Part shown: positions 37,818-46,805 of the stretch, piece by piece
Position numbering within the stretch: position 1 is the first letter of the stretch
How the letters are laid out: every line of letters starts with the position of its first letter
Source of the DNA: Bacteroides sp.
GTDB lineage: Bacteria > Bacteroidota > Bacteroidia > Bacteroidales > Muribaculaceae
Assembly: GCA_014801735.1 (NCBI GenBank)
Contig: JAAVDO010000002.1
Location: forward strand, 1-61,868
DNA: 61,868 nt
Reading direction: 5' to 3'
The notes under the pieces: generated by a model
Told to the model about the DNA's origin: nothing
Databases searched by the model: none
What the model saw: the letters and a program-made list of their open reading frames with translations, nothing else
Made by a program: the position numbers and the translations under genes

Positions 37818-40481
37818 ATGAAACTTACTATCACTCTAGAGTATTTCACCAGATGGGGGGAATCCGTGTTCATTGAGTTTGCCGGCCGACCGCCGGTGGT
37901 TATGAATCCTCTCCCCGGAAATATTTGGTCGATCAGTCTCGACGATCCTTCGCTCCTTCCCGGATGCGAATACTCGTTCTCTCTTCGCGACACAGGCGAG
38001 AAGCTGCTTCGCTCTGAATGGCGCCGCCATGTTTTGCCCGACTTTGTGGCCGATCTCACTTCTCTGACCATCCGAGATCTGTGGATTGACCGCCCCGCTG
38101 AGCGTGCTTACCTCACAGCTCCATTCCTCGACTGCTTCTGCCGTCGCACGAATCGGGCCCGCAAGGCTCCCAGACTGATCCACTCGTCTGTAGGTTTCTC
38201 AGTAACGGCACCTCTCGTGCCCCCGGGCATGGCAGTTGCGGTTTGTGGAAGCATTCCCGAACTTGGTAGTTGGAATCCGGCAAAGGCTGTTATTCTCAGC
38301 GATGCCTCTTATCCCGTTTGGAAAGCCGTCATACCGGTCGATCCCTCTGTTGATGGTTTCGACTATAAACTTATGCTCGTTGACCGACGCTCGGGCGAAT
38401 TTGTCTCATGGGAACCGCGCGAAAACCGCACTGTCTATCTCGGACATCGCGAGCCTGGATCTGCCGTTTCTCTCGAAGGACTCACCATGGCTCTCCCCGA
38501 AATGCCATGGCACGGCGCCGGTGTGAGTATCCCGGTATTCTCGCTCCGCTCTGAGAACGACTGGGGAGTTGGCGATTTCATCGACCTCATCCCGTTTGTC
38601 GACTGGACCGTCGCCACAGGTCAGTGCTTCATTCAGCTCCTGCCAGTCAACGACACCACAATGACCGGCACATGGACCGACAGCTACCCCTATAATGCCA
38701 ATTCTACGTTCGCTCTCCACCCCATGTACATACGTCCCGAGGAAGCAGGACTTCTTCCCGGGGATCGCATGGGGTATTATGAGGCTCGTAAAGCAGGTTT
38801 GCGTAAGCTAAAGGATGTTGATTATGAACAGGTTAATCGGCTCAAGAATGAATACATGCGTGAACTTTTCGCTCTGATAGGTTCCGAACTGATCGTTCTT
38901 CCTGATTTCCAAAATTTTATCGCCGCGAATTCCTCATGGCTTGTTCCCTATGCCGCATATTGCGTCCTACGTGACAAGTATGGCACTCCAAATCACTCAT
39001 TATGGGGCGTTTATAAGAATTATGAACCTCGGGCGATAAATGCGTTTGTTGCTGAAAATCACAGTGAAATCAATTTCGTCTATTTCCAGCAGTATGTGCT
39101 TGATCGTCAGCTTTGTAAAGCCCGCGACTATGCCCATAGCCGCGGTGTGGCCCTCAAAGGTGACATCCCTATCGGAATAAGTCGCACCAGTGTGGATGCT
39201 TGGAAAGAACCTAACCTATTCAATCTCAATGCCTCCGCAGGAGCTCCTCCAGATGCTTTTTCGACACTCGGCCAGAACTGGGGTTTCCCAACTTACAACT
39301 GGGATGCCATGTCGCGCGACGGATTCGCCTGGTGGAAAGCACGTTTCCGCAAAATGTCGGAATATTTCGATGCTTACCGTATCGACCATGTTCTCGGATT
39401 CTTCCGGATCTGGCAGATAAGCAGTTCCGCTCTCCACGGCCTGCTTGGTGTCTTCAATTCCGCCCTACCCTACTCTCACGAGGAACTTGTGAGAGACTAC
39501 GACTTCCGTCCCGATCCGGCCGCACTTGCCGTCCCCTTCATCGCCGACTGGATGTTGCCCGACTTCTTTGGCGGCCTCACGGATCACGTGATATGCGAAT
39601 ATCTCACACCAATTGATGATCACCACTTTGCACTGCGACCGGAGTTTTCAGATCAGTGCAAGATCGCCGACTATTTCGGCAAACAGCCACTCACCGACGA
39701 AAATTCTCTTATCTGTCGCGGCCTGATTGACCTTTGCGACCAGGTGCTATTCATAGAGGATCCCTACCGTAAAGGCCTCTATCACCCTCGTATCTCAGGC
39801 ATGAATACTTATGCCTACCGCAACCTCTGCGACTACGACAAATGGCTTTTCTCGCGTATCCACGATGATTTCTTCTATCGTCGTAACGATGCCTATTGGC
39901 GTGAGCAGGGCCTATGGAAACTGCCGCCTGTGATCGAAGCTACCGATATGCTCACCTGCGCCGAGGATCTTGGCATGATTCCAGCTTGTGTTCCCGACGT
40001 TCTCCGCCAGCTCCAGATCCTCACCCTCGAGATCCAGCGTATGCCAAAAGACCTCGGCGAGGAATTCGGCAATACTTACCAATATCCCTACATGTCGGTA
40101 TGTACCACCTCTACCCACGACATGCCAGGCATCCGGCAGTGGTGGGAGTCCGATCGTCGGCTGGCTCAGGACTATTTCAACCGTGTGCTTCACTGCGAAG
40201 GCGAGGCTCCCGCTGTAGCCGACACATGGATATGCAAGCGCATTATCGAACTCCATCTTGCGTCTCCCTCCATGCTCTGCATACTGCCACTTCAGGACTG
40301 GCTGTCAATATCGGCAGACCTGCGCCGTAGAGATCCGAGCGAGGAGCAGATCAACTTCCCGGCGAACTCCCGCCACTACTGGCGCTACCGTATGCACCTC
40401 ACTATCGAGCACCTGTTGGCAGCCGACCACTTGAACAATGAGATCAGAACACTGGTCCGGAACTCATCACGACAGCAGTGA
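37818..40481 (+). CDS. malQ: 4-alpha-glucanotransferase with two starch-binding domains
   Basis: GH77 amylomaltase of 887 residues that moves maltodextrin units between alpha-1,4-glucans. Two N-terminal CBM20-type domains (about 1-100 and 115-230; GMAVAVCGSIPELGSWNP marks the second) precede the catalytic barrel. Active-site blocks are DAYRIDHVLG (about 517-526, nucleophile Asp), CAEDLGMIP (about 713, acid/base Glu) and STHDMPG (about 764). There is no signal peptide, so it acts in the cytoplasm, as in plant DPE2-like enzymes and other Bacteroidetes MalQ proteins. The ATG at 37818 avoids overlap with nrdJ. A strong two-way hairpin follows. Confidence 0.93.
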   Translation: MKLTITLEYFTRWGESVFIEFAGRPPVVMNPLPGNIWSISLDDPSLLPGCEYSFSLRDTGEKLLRSEWRRHVLPDFVADLTSLTIRDLWIDRPAERAYLTAPFLDCFCRRTNRARKAPRLIHSSVGFSVTAPLVPPGMAVAVCGSIPELGSWNPAKAVILSDASYPVWKAVIPVDPSVDGFDYKLMLVDRRSGEFVSWEPRENRTVYLGHREPGSAVSLEGLTMALPEMPWHGAGVSIPVFSLRSENDWGVGDFIDLIPFVDWTVATGQCFIQLLPVNDTTMTGTWTDSYPYNANSTFALHPMYIRPEEAGLLPGDRMGYYEARKAGLRKLKDVDYEQVNRLKNEYMRELFALIGSELIVLPDFQNFIAANSSWLVPYAAYCVLRDKYGTPNHSLWGVYKNYEPRAINAFVAENHSEINFVYFQQYVLDRQLCKARDYAHSRGVALKGDIPIGISRTSVDAWKEPNLFNLNASAGAPPDAFSTLGQNWGFPTYNWDAMSRDGFAWWKARFRKMSEYFDAYRIDHVLGFFRIWQISSSALHGLLGVFNSALPYSHEELVRDYDFRPDPAALAVPFIADWMLPDFFGGLTDHVICEYLTPIDDHHFALRPEFSDQCKIADYFGKQPLTDENSLICRGLIDLCDQVLFIEDPYRKGLYHPRISGMNTYAYRNLCDYDKWLFSRIHDDFFYRRNDAYWREQGLWKLPPVIEATDMLTCAEDLGMIPACVPDVLRQLQILTLEIQRMPKDLGEEFGNTYQYPYMSVCTTSTHDMPGIRQWWESDRRLAQDYFNRVLHCEGEAPAVADTWICKRIIELHLASPSMLCILPLQDWLSISADLRRRDPSEEQINFPANSRHYWRYRMHLTIEHLLAADHLNNEIRTLVRNSSRQQ

Positions 40482-40500
40482 GCCGACTAACAAAAATATA

Positions 40501-40532
40501 TCCGGGGTTCAGAGATTGGTCCGAACCCCGGA
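40501..40532. terminator. Two-way terminator between malQ and dnaA
   Basis: TCCGGGGTTC (40501-40510) and GAACCCCGGA (40523-40532) pair perfectly around a 12-base loop, with T-rich flanks on both outer sides. It serves two converging genes. Confidence 0.85.
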
Positions 40533-40556
40533 TTTTCACAAACTATATCTTTATTT

Positions 40557-41942
40557 TCAAGCCATTATAGCCTTCTCGATAGCGTCAACCTCTTCTCTGA
40601 GTTTCTTTTCGAGTCCCAGTCTCTGCTCTATGGTATTGCAACCGTAAAGCACTGTGGCATGGGTTCTTGCAAGGCGTGTTCCTATGGCAATTAGGGACAT
40701 ATTGGCATGTTTCTTCGCAAGATACATCACAATCTGACGAGCATCAGATACCTCACGCTTTCTTGTTTTTGTAAATAGCTGATCTGGAGTGATGCTATAG
40801 TATGCACTGACCTGTTGGGCTATCATCTCGAAATTGATCTGTTTCCGACTGATCTTCACGGCATTGGCCATCACCTTTCGTGCCAGATCCACATCAATTT
40901 CACGGTTCAGCACAGTTGCATGCGCAAGCAGCGATACCACGATTCCCTCAAGTTCACGGATGCTGTCGGTAACATTCTCGGCAATGTAACCAAGCACCTC
41001 AGTAGGAATTGTGAGGCCGTCCTGAGCGGCCCTCTGTGTGAGTACATCCATTCTCAGCTCAAAATCAGGTCGTTCGAGCTGTGCGGTTGCTCCCCATTTG
41101 AAGCGCGACAGCAGTCGTCCCTCCATGCCCTCCATCTGTGCAGGTGCACAATCGCTCGACATGATAAGCTGCTTCTGGTTCTGAATCAGATGATTGAAAA
41201 TATGAAAGAACGCATTTTGAGTCTTCTGCTTGCCGATCAGATCCTGAATGTCATCGATAATCAGAACATCAATGCTCTGATAGAAACTGATGAAGTCGTT
41301 TATCTTGCCCTGCCTGACAGCCGTAGTATACTGACTCTCAAACAGTCGGGCGGTTAAGTAGAGCACCCTCGTCTGAGGTCTCTTTTCTTTGATCTTGATG
41401 CCTATAGCCTGAATAAGATGGGTCTTGCCTACTCCGGGAGGTCCGAACACAAACAGAGGGTTGAATGTCTTGCAGTGTTCATCGCTGGCTATGGCTTCAC
41501 CGATAGCTCTGGGAACCTGATTGCTCATCGACCCGCAATAGTTTTCGAAAGTATAGCGTGGATTGAGTTGCGGATCTATTTCCGTTTCCTCAGTGCGAGC
41601 AAACGGATTTGAAGTAGCTCCGGGACGCGGGGTAACAGCAGGACTTGGATTGCTGTCGGCCATGGTCACGGATGTCGTAGGATCGTTATGTACCTGATTG
41701 AACTGATAACGCAACTGCATACCTGAACCGAACACACGGTAAAGTGTCCGGCCTATAAGGTTATAATATTGCGCTTCTAACTGTTCTATAAAGAACTCAG
41801 AAGGAACATGAAGCACGATTTCGTCCTTATCGCAGCTTACGCATGAGATAGGTTCGAACCACGCTTGATATTGCTCAGGTGAGAGATTGTCCTTGAAGAT
41901 TTTCAGACAATCATCCCACATTTGGAGACGATCTTTATTCAT
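40557..41942 (-). CDS. dnaA: Chromosomal replication initiator DnaA
   Basis: Replication initiator and transcription factor of 461 residues. Domain I (about 1-80) has QYQAWFEPISC. Domain II is a short Pro/Ser/Thr linker (about 90-120). The AAA+ domain III has Walker A GPPGVGKTH (167-175), Walker B VLIIDDIQ and the MEGRLLSRFKWG arginine-finger region. Domain IV ends with the DnaA-box signature ARTHATVLYGC. No dnaN, recF or gyrB is adjacent, so this need not be the origin. A DnaA-box-like site lies in its own promoter. Confidence 0.97.
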   Translation of the reverse strand: MNKDRLQMWDDCLKIFKDNLSPEQYQAWFEPISCVSCDKDEIVLHVPSEFFIEQLEAQYYNLIGRTLYRVFGSGMQLRYQFNQVHNDPTTSVTMADSNPSPAVTPRPGATSNPFARTEETEIDPQLNPRYTFENYCGSMSNQVPRAIGEAIASDEHCKTFNPLFVFGPPGVGKTHLIQAIGIKIKEKRPQTRVLYLTARLFESQYTTAVRQGKINDFISFYQSIDVLIIDDIQDLIGKQKTQNAFFHIFNHLIQNQKQLIMSSDCAPAQMEGMEGRLLSRFKWGATAQLERPDFELRMDVLTQRAAQDGLTIPTEVLGYIAENVTDSIRELEGIVVSLLAHATVLNREIDVDLARKVMANAVKISRKQINFEMIAQQVSAYYSITPDQLFTKTRKREVSDARQIVMYLAKKHANMSLIAIGTRLARTHATVLYGCNTIEQRLGLEKKLREEVDAIEKAIMA

Positions 41943-41963
41943 GATTGGCTATACTTTCTACTG

Positions 41964-41995
41964 CAAAATTCTAAAGATTTTTCCACAAAAACAAA
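41964..41995 (-). promoter_or_regulatory. dnaA promoter with an internal DnaA-box-like site
   Basis: On the minus strand TTTG (41995-41992) and GAATTTTG (41971-41964) are 20 bases apart; the -7 element differs from consensus at one position. TTTTCCACA (plus strand 41979-41987), matching the relaxed DnaA box TTWTNCACA, lies in the spacer. Binding there would block RNA polymerase. Confidence 0.55.
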
Positions 41996-42167
41996 TGTCA
42001 TTTTATTTGGAAATTTAAGACCCGTTACAACCACACTGACTTTCAGCAAATTAAGCAAAAAGCAAAATTTATGATTTCTTAAATCTAAATATTTGATTGT
42101 AAATATCTTCATTTCAATGTATTACAGGCTCATATCAATTACTGTTGTTGTTCCATCGAAGTCATAA

Positions 42168-42210
42168 AAAATGCCCGCAGGCCGTCAGTATCAAGTCTGA
42201 GGGCCTGCGG
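42168..42210 (-). terminator. Terminator of the amidase-MCE operon
   Basis: On the minus strand CCGCAGGCC (42210-42202) pairs with GGCCTGCGG (42183-42175), with CTCAG/CTGAC pairing inside, then a T-run at 42171-42166. It starts about 30 bases past the MCE gene stop. Confidence 0.8.
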
Positions 42211-42241
42211 TGTGAAAAAATCTTATTTATACTAAATCTAA

Positions 42242-43141
42242 CTAAAGTAACTTGATGCTGATATATCTCTTCGGGTTCTTCTTAATGTCGATGAGCAGTG
42301 AATCCATACTCGAAACAGTAGCATTGAGGTTCTCATACAGACGTCTGTCGTGCATCAACAGACCAAGTGTCGATTCGTCGCTCTCCATCGACTTGAGCAT
42401 TGAAGCAAGCGTAGAGGTAACCTGATTCACATTGTCGAGAGTTGCATTGAGCGGGAGATTATTGAGCTCAGCCGACAATGCTTCAAGATTGGCAGCGATA
42501 CTGTCTACGCGTGAAATCGTGGTTGCAGCCGAACCTGTGATTCTCGGCATAGGTACCATAGTCTTGCTGAGAAGACGTGTCGAGGTCTCGAGATTGGCGG
42601 TAATTGCATCAAGACGTTTCACCGACTGTGCGAGTGCCGGATCAGATGCAAGATTAGCTGCGGCCGTCAGGATTGAATCCAACTTCGGGAAGAGAGAACT
42701 TACAGCCGGCATGATGTTTTGGCTAACGTTTTCCATTAGTCCGCCATCGGTCACGGCCACAAGCTTATCACCAACGCTATAATAATCCTTGGAGTCGCTC
42801 ATACGGAGAACGACAGATGCCGTTCCAAGCATATCTACCGAAATTACGGCTTCCGTACCCTGCGGGACACGAAGATGCTTGTCAAGACTGAGTTCAACCA
42901 GCACATGGCCCGGATTGTCATACTCATATTCTATCGACTTTACCAGACCAACCTGAAAACCGTTCACCGTGACGGGAGCGCTCTGCGTCAGACCGGCAAC
43001 ATCAGTGTATGAGGCATAATAGTAGTTGGCAGCCTTAAAAATGTTGATTCCTTTAAGGTAGTTGATGCCGAAAACCATTATGAACAGGGCAACGAGCACC
43101 GACAGGCCGATCGCCCATTCTTTCGAGAATCTCTTTTTCAT
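42242..43141 (-). CDS. MCE-domain (MlaD-like) lipid-transport protein
   Basis: Inner-membrane anchored periplasmic protein of 299 residues. One helix (about 9-30) is followed by an MCE domain (about 38-115: YYASYTDVAGLTQSAPVTVNGFQVG) and a long helical region (about 120-285) that should form the tube seen in such proteins. MCE proteins form hexamers that pass phospholipids between the membranes. The matching ATPase and permease genes are not adjacent here; the gene lies 62 bases behind the cell-wall amidase gene, with which it is probably co-transcribed. Confidence 0.88.
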   Translation of the reverse strand: MKKRFSKEWAIGLSVLVALFIMVFGINYLKGINIFKAANYYYASYTDVAGLTQSAPVTVNGFQVGLVKSIEYEYDNPGHVLVELSLDKHLRVPQGTEAVISVDMLGTASVVLRMSDSKDYYSVGDKLVAVTDGGLMENVSQNIMPAVSSLFPKLDSILTAAANLASDPALAQSVKRLDAITANLETSTRLLSKTMVPMPRITGSAATTISRVDSIAANLEALSAELNNLPLNATLDNVNQVTSTLASMLKSMESDESTLGLLMHDRRLYENLNATVSSMDSLLIDIKKNPKRYISIKLL

Positions 43142-43203
43142 GTATATTGTTTAATGACAGTTATCTGTTCGATATTGTAAACAAATTGATTGTCCTTTAG
43201 GAC

Positions 43204-44337
43204 TTATTCCAAACGTTCCGAGCCTTTCATTTTGATGATGAACGCATCCTTGAATTTCTTCTTGACACGTGGAAGATCGGCCTCTGCTTCCTTACGGGTC
43301 TTATAGGTACCGGTTGTGTATTTCAGCGAACCGTTGTGAGAATAATATTCCACATTTTTCAGACCTTCGTAAGCATTCGCATTAACCTTCTTTGGAGATG
43401 TCATGAACTGGATTTTATAGACCTCATCCTCAGCTATCACCATTGCAGTCGATTGCGAATTTTCCTCTTGCTTCGTCTTCTTATCCTGCTTTTTAGCATT
43501 CTTGCCCTTTTCGGCAGTAGCCGTACCGTTGGCCTTCATGCGCGCTTTTATGATATCATCTTTATAAGATCTGATACCTTCGGCTATCGCAAGGGCCAGT
43601 TTATTACATCCAGCCTCGGAGGCCATATATTTTTCCTGCTCCGGATTACAAATAAAGTCAAGTTCGATCAGGACCGCCGGCATACTGGTGTTACGCAGAA
43701 CGCTGAAAGGACCCTGGCGCACTCCCCTGTCTCTTCTTCCGGCATTCCTGACCAATTCGCCCTGAATATACTTTGCCGCACTGATGCTTTGGTCAAGATG
43801 AAGATTCTGGTCCATCTCGAAGATAATGTAGCTCTCGGCGCTCTTAGGATCAAATCCCTGATATGTGGTTGTATAATCAGGCTCAAGAGTCATAACGGAG
43901 TTCTCGCGCATAGCAACCGCAAGGTTATCGTCGCTTCGGCTCAGACCGAGGGTATAAACAGAAGCTCCCGAAATTGTCTGTGCCTTGGGATTCTTGCGGT
44001 CAAGCGAATTAGTGTGGATCGAAACGAAAAGGTCACCATTCGCCTTATTGGCAATGTTAGCCCGCCCTATAAGGGTGACAAAAACATCTTTGTCGCGGGT
44101 CATTATGATCTTTATCTCGTCGTCATCTTTCAGCTCTGCGGCAAGTGCCCTGGCAACTGCAAGGTTAATAGTCTTTTCATTCGTTTTTGCCCCTGGGGCA
44201 CCTGTATCGTGACCGCCGTGACCGGGGTCGATTATAACCTTGAAGGTCTCTGCCCCAGCTAAGACAGGCTGTCCGGAGGCAAAGCCCAGGAGCAGACATG
44301 TGTATATTGATGGAAGAAATTTTCGAAATAACGTCAT
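43204..44337 (-). CDS. N-acetylmuramoyl-L-alanine amidase with SPOR-like tail
   Basis: Periplasmic cell-wall hydrolase of 377 residues. A signal peptide (about 1-27) is followed by an Amidase_3 domain (about 32-245) with the zinc-binding IIDPGHGG (H40), the VSIHTNS block and the ELDFICNPEQE end. A Lys-rich linker (KGKNAKKQDKKTKQEE) leads to a SPOR-like septal peptidoglycan-binding domain (about 300-377: VYKIQFMTSPKKV, GSLKYTTGTYKTRKEAE). It splits the peptide from glycan strands, probably at division. The ATG at 44337 was chosen because it gives the signal peptide and lies downstream of a perfect -7 element; starts at 44379 or 44370 overlap it or leave no leader. Confidence 0.92.
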   Translation of the reverse strand: MTLFRKFLPSIYTCLLLGFASGQPVLAGAETFKVIIDPGHGGHDTGAPGAKTNEKTINLAVARALAAELKDDDEIKIIMTRDKDVFVTLIGRANIANKANGDLFVSIHTNSLDRKNPKAQTISGASVYTLGLSRSDDNLAVAMRENSVMTLEPDYTTTYQGFDPKSAESYIIFEMDQNLHLDQSISAAKYIQGELVRNAGRRDRGVRQGPFSVLRNTSMPAVLIELDFICNPEQEKYMASEAGCNKLALAIAEGIRSYKDDIIKARMKANGTATAEKGKNAKKQDKKTKQEENSQSTAMVIAEDEVYKIQFMTSPKKVNANAYEGLKNVEYYSHNGSLKYTTGTYKTRKEAEADLPRVKKKFKDAFIIKMKGSERLE

Positions 44338-44376
44338 ATAAACGACAAAGGCTCCGTGCAATAAAGCCATACCCTG

Positions 44377-44384
44377 CAAAGTTA
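44377..44384 (-). promoter_or_regulatory. -7 element of the amidase gene
   Basis: TAACTTTG on the minus strand matches the consensus and predicts a leader of about 35 bases to the ATG at 44337. No -33 TTTG is seen at the usual distance. Confidence 0.5.
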
Positions 44385-44442
44385 CGAAAAATAAGCTTTG
44401 TCACTTCATATTTTCTTTGCTTTTTGGCTCTTTATGCCAAAC

Positions 44443-44476
44443 GTTGCGCCATTTCGCCGAGAATTATTTATCTTTG
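44443..44476 (+). promoter_or_regulatory. gldB promoter directly at the start codon
   Basis: GTTG (44443-44446) and a perfect TATCTTTG (44469-44476) are 22 bases apart. Only 5 bases separate the -7 element from the ATG at 44482, so the mRNA is predicted to be leaderless. Confidence 0.5.
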
Positions 44477-44481
44477 CTACT

Positions 44482-45465
44482 ATGACAGCCAAGCACATCA
44501 TCCCACTTTCCTTTTCTACCGGAATCTGTATCCTCTCCGGTCTATGCAGCACCCGGAACAGGTCGGTTGAGCCGATCGAATACCCATGCCCTGAGATCAT
44601 CCGCCTTGAGAAAGTCATCGCCGATGCCGACTCTGAGGCCATCAGCAATAATTATGAGGGGCTGAGCATGTTTCTGTCCATGACCGGCATCAACACGGGC
44701 ACTGACATGACAGACCTGACAGAAGCAGTTGTCAGTTACAGTCAGTCAGCCGGCTTCAGCTATTTTTTGCACGATGTTCTGACTCATTTTGAATCCGTCG
44801 ATACCTTAGCCCGACAACTTGCCTACCTCAAATCCAACTGGTCAGTCTCTTCCTTCCCGCAGAAGATCTTTACAGTCGTCTCCCCCTACCGGCAGAGAAT
44901 AATGACCGTAGACTCTACAGCCCTTTTCATAGCTCTGAACCATTATATGGGTGAGGATTATCCTCCATACGAGGCTTTCCCCCGATACATCCGGGCAACC
45001 AAAATCCCCGGCCGTATTGCCTACGATGTTTCTGAGGCCCTGATATCGGCAACATTCCCCTATCCGGAAAGTGAGACCTCTTTTGCCAGCAGAATGGTGT
45101 ATCAGGGAGTTATATTGCTCAACGCTATGCAATCTGTGGCAGATGCCGATCTTGCCAATGCATTGGGCTGGAGCAGCGAACAAATGAATAAGGTTACTGA
45201 CAACGAACGATCTATATGGCAGGAAATAATTGAAAGAAACTGGCTCTACGCCGACACATATTCCGTCCCTGCTCAGCTGCTCGAACCTGCGCCATCTGTA
45301 CCACAGTTGTCGGTTGAGGTACCCGGAGGAGTAGCCAGGTTTCTCGGCTACAAAATCGTGGAAAGCTATTTCAAAAGCCACCCGACGGAGACAGTGCATC
45401 AATTCCTTGCTTCAAAAAAATATCTTGATCCAGATATATTGCGACAAGCATCTTACAGGCCATGA
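44482..45465 (+). CDS. gldB: GldB-like gliding-motility lipoprotein
   Basis: Predicted lipoprotein of 327 residues with a signal peptide and a Cys at residue 22 (LSGLC; an alternative Cys is at 16). The GldB/DUF2268-type body is seen in TVVSPYRQRIMTVDSTALFIALNHYMGEDYPPYEAFP and the ERNWLYADTYS region. GldB is needed for gliding and for type IX secretion in Flavobacteria; its role in non-gliding Bacteroidales is unclear. It is divergent from the amidase gene and ends at a two-way terminator. The start is fixed by the promoter position: the -7 element is immediately upstream. Confidence 0.82.
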   Translation: MTAKHIIPLSFSTGICILSGLCSTRNRSVEPIEYPCPEIIRLEKVIADADSEAISNNYEGLSMFLSMTGINTGTDMTDLTEAVVSYSQSAGFSYFLHDVLTHFESVDTLARQLAYLKSNWSVSSFPQKIFTVVSPYRQRIMTVDSTALFIALNHYMGEDYPPYEAFPRYIRATKIPGRIAYDVSEALISATFPYPESETSFASRMVYQGVILLNAMQSVADADLANALGWSSEQMNKVTDNERSIWQEIIERNWLYADTYSVPAQLLEPAPSVPQLSVEVPGGVARFLGYKIVESYFKSHPTETVHQFLASKKYLDPDILRQASYRP

Positions 45466-45474
45466 CTAGATAAA

Positions 45475-45510
45475 AAACCGGTTATCCGTCGTGTGACGAA
45501 TAACCGGTTT
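45475..45510. terminator. Two-way terminator between gldB and the TPR gene
   Basis: AAACCGGTTAT (45475-45485) and ATAACCGGTTT (45500-45510) pair perfectly, with CGTC/GACG inside. A/T runs flank both sides, and the two genes converge here. Confidence 0.85.
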
Positions 45511-45530
45511 ATAATTATGCCGTGAAAGGA

Positions 45531-46760
45531 TTATCTACGAGCTTCCCAAATTTTGGTATTGGTGCCTTCTTCGCCCTCAAGACGATAGAAGAGGCGGTAG
45601 AGGATACCGGGAACATCAGACATACCCTGATTATCCATGTCGTAGGCCTTCTCGAAGAGAGCGGCTGCCTCAAGGAACTGAGGATTGATGGTTGACTGAC
45701 GGGTTGCCTCGTCCGCATCCTCATCGAGCTGGATAGCCTTGTTATAGATCATGCGGGCCATGTCGTAGTAACCTCTTGCGAAATCAGGATTGATCTCGGT
45801 AGATTTCTTGTAGTTGGTGAACGCACCGTCTATATCCTCCTGACGTTCGAGGATGGTGCCCAGAATATCATAGAGCTGTGCCAGAATGTTAGCTTCGGGC
45901 TGGGGTTGAGCGTTGATAGCAGCATTAACAAGAGTTTTGGCCGCATCATACTCACTATTCTGAAGGTTGTTGTTGATGAGCTGACCAATAAAGCTCAGTT
46001 CTTCAGTACCATAGTTATCATAGCCGATCTGCGCGAACTCGAGAGTAGCAATAGAATCCTTGGCAGACTGAGCGGCAGCTACACCGTAGCGGAGAAGATC
46101 CATGCTCTTGTAACCGGTGCCGAGAATCTCGCGTACCTTGCTGACAGCCTGCTCATATTGGTTGCCGAGAATCATGGCGAGAGCCTGATAGCTGAGGATC
46201 TGACCGCTGATTGAGTCGGGATCAGCATTCAGACCCGACTTGGCAACGACGGGATTTTTAGGAAGCTGTGCATAAATCTCCCATGCCTGAACAGCGCCGG
46301 GATAGTCCTGAGCCTCGTAGAGGAAAATACCAGCCTGCTTGAGCGACTGATAGTTCTGAGCCATAGTCTTGAGGATGTCCTTCGAATACTTGGCTTTGAT
46401 TTTGCCTTTGGCATCAGCCACGCTGTCGAGGGGCAGTGCCTTAAAGAGATAGTCATAAGCCTGAATCATGTCATATCCGGCTTCTTTTTTCTGGTCACTG
46501 CTCAGGCCGTCGGGTGAAAGCTGGCTGGTAGCAAACAGGTGATCGTAACCGCCGATACCGATTTTTGCGGCAGTGAACCATGTTTCGGCTTTATCGGCAG
46601 TCTCAGGATTGGTGAGCGCGGGCTGGATCTTGGTGAGAGCAGCCTTAGCATCCGCGCTGTTGGTCTTGAACATGTGTTCAGCCTCTTTTACGAGAGAGGT
46701 CTGTGCCGAGAGGGAGAGTCCTGCGGCTACGCAAAGACTCAGGAGGCAGAGTTTTTTCAT
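45531..46760 (-). CDS. Exported tetratricopeptide-repeat protein
   Basis: Exported protein of 409 residues with a signal peptide (about 1-19, ending LSLSAQT). The rest is helical with TPR-type repeats, clearest at about 290-335 (LYDILGTILERQEDIDGAFTNY, then INPDFARGYYDMAR). TPR proteins bind other proteins; the partner is unknown. It lies 45 bases behind gyrA and is probably in the same transcript. Confidence 0.8.
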   Translation of the reverse strand: MKKLCLLSLCVAAGLSLSAQTSLVKEAEHMFKTNSADAKAALTKIQPALTNPETADKAETWFTAAKIGIGGYDHLFATSQLSPDGLSSDQKKEAGYDMIQAYDYLFKALPLDSVADAKGKIKAKYSKDILKTMAQNYQSLKQAGIFLYEAQDYPGAVQAWEIYAQLPKNPVVAKSGLNADPDSISGQILSYQALAMILGNQYEQAVSKVREILGTGYKSMDLLRYGVAAAQSAKDSIATLEFAQIGYDNYGTEELSFIGQLINNNLQNSEYDAAKTLVNAAINAQPQPEANILAQLYDILGTILERQEDIDGAFTNYKKSTEINPDFARGYYDMARMIYNKAIQLDEDADEATRQSTINPQFLEAAALFEKAYDMDNQGMSDVPGILYRLFYRLEGEEGTNTKIWEARR

Positions 46761-46805
46761 GCTGAAAAAAATTTATTCAAGCTTAGATACTTGATTGGGT
46801 TATTG

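Noticed and set aside
41943..42241. Chromosome replication origin next to dnaA
   Set aside because: Only one DnaA-box-like site is present, and it lies in the dnaA promoter; no cluster of boxes, and no dnaN, recF or gyrB nearby.
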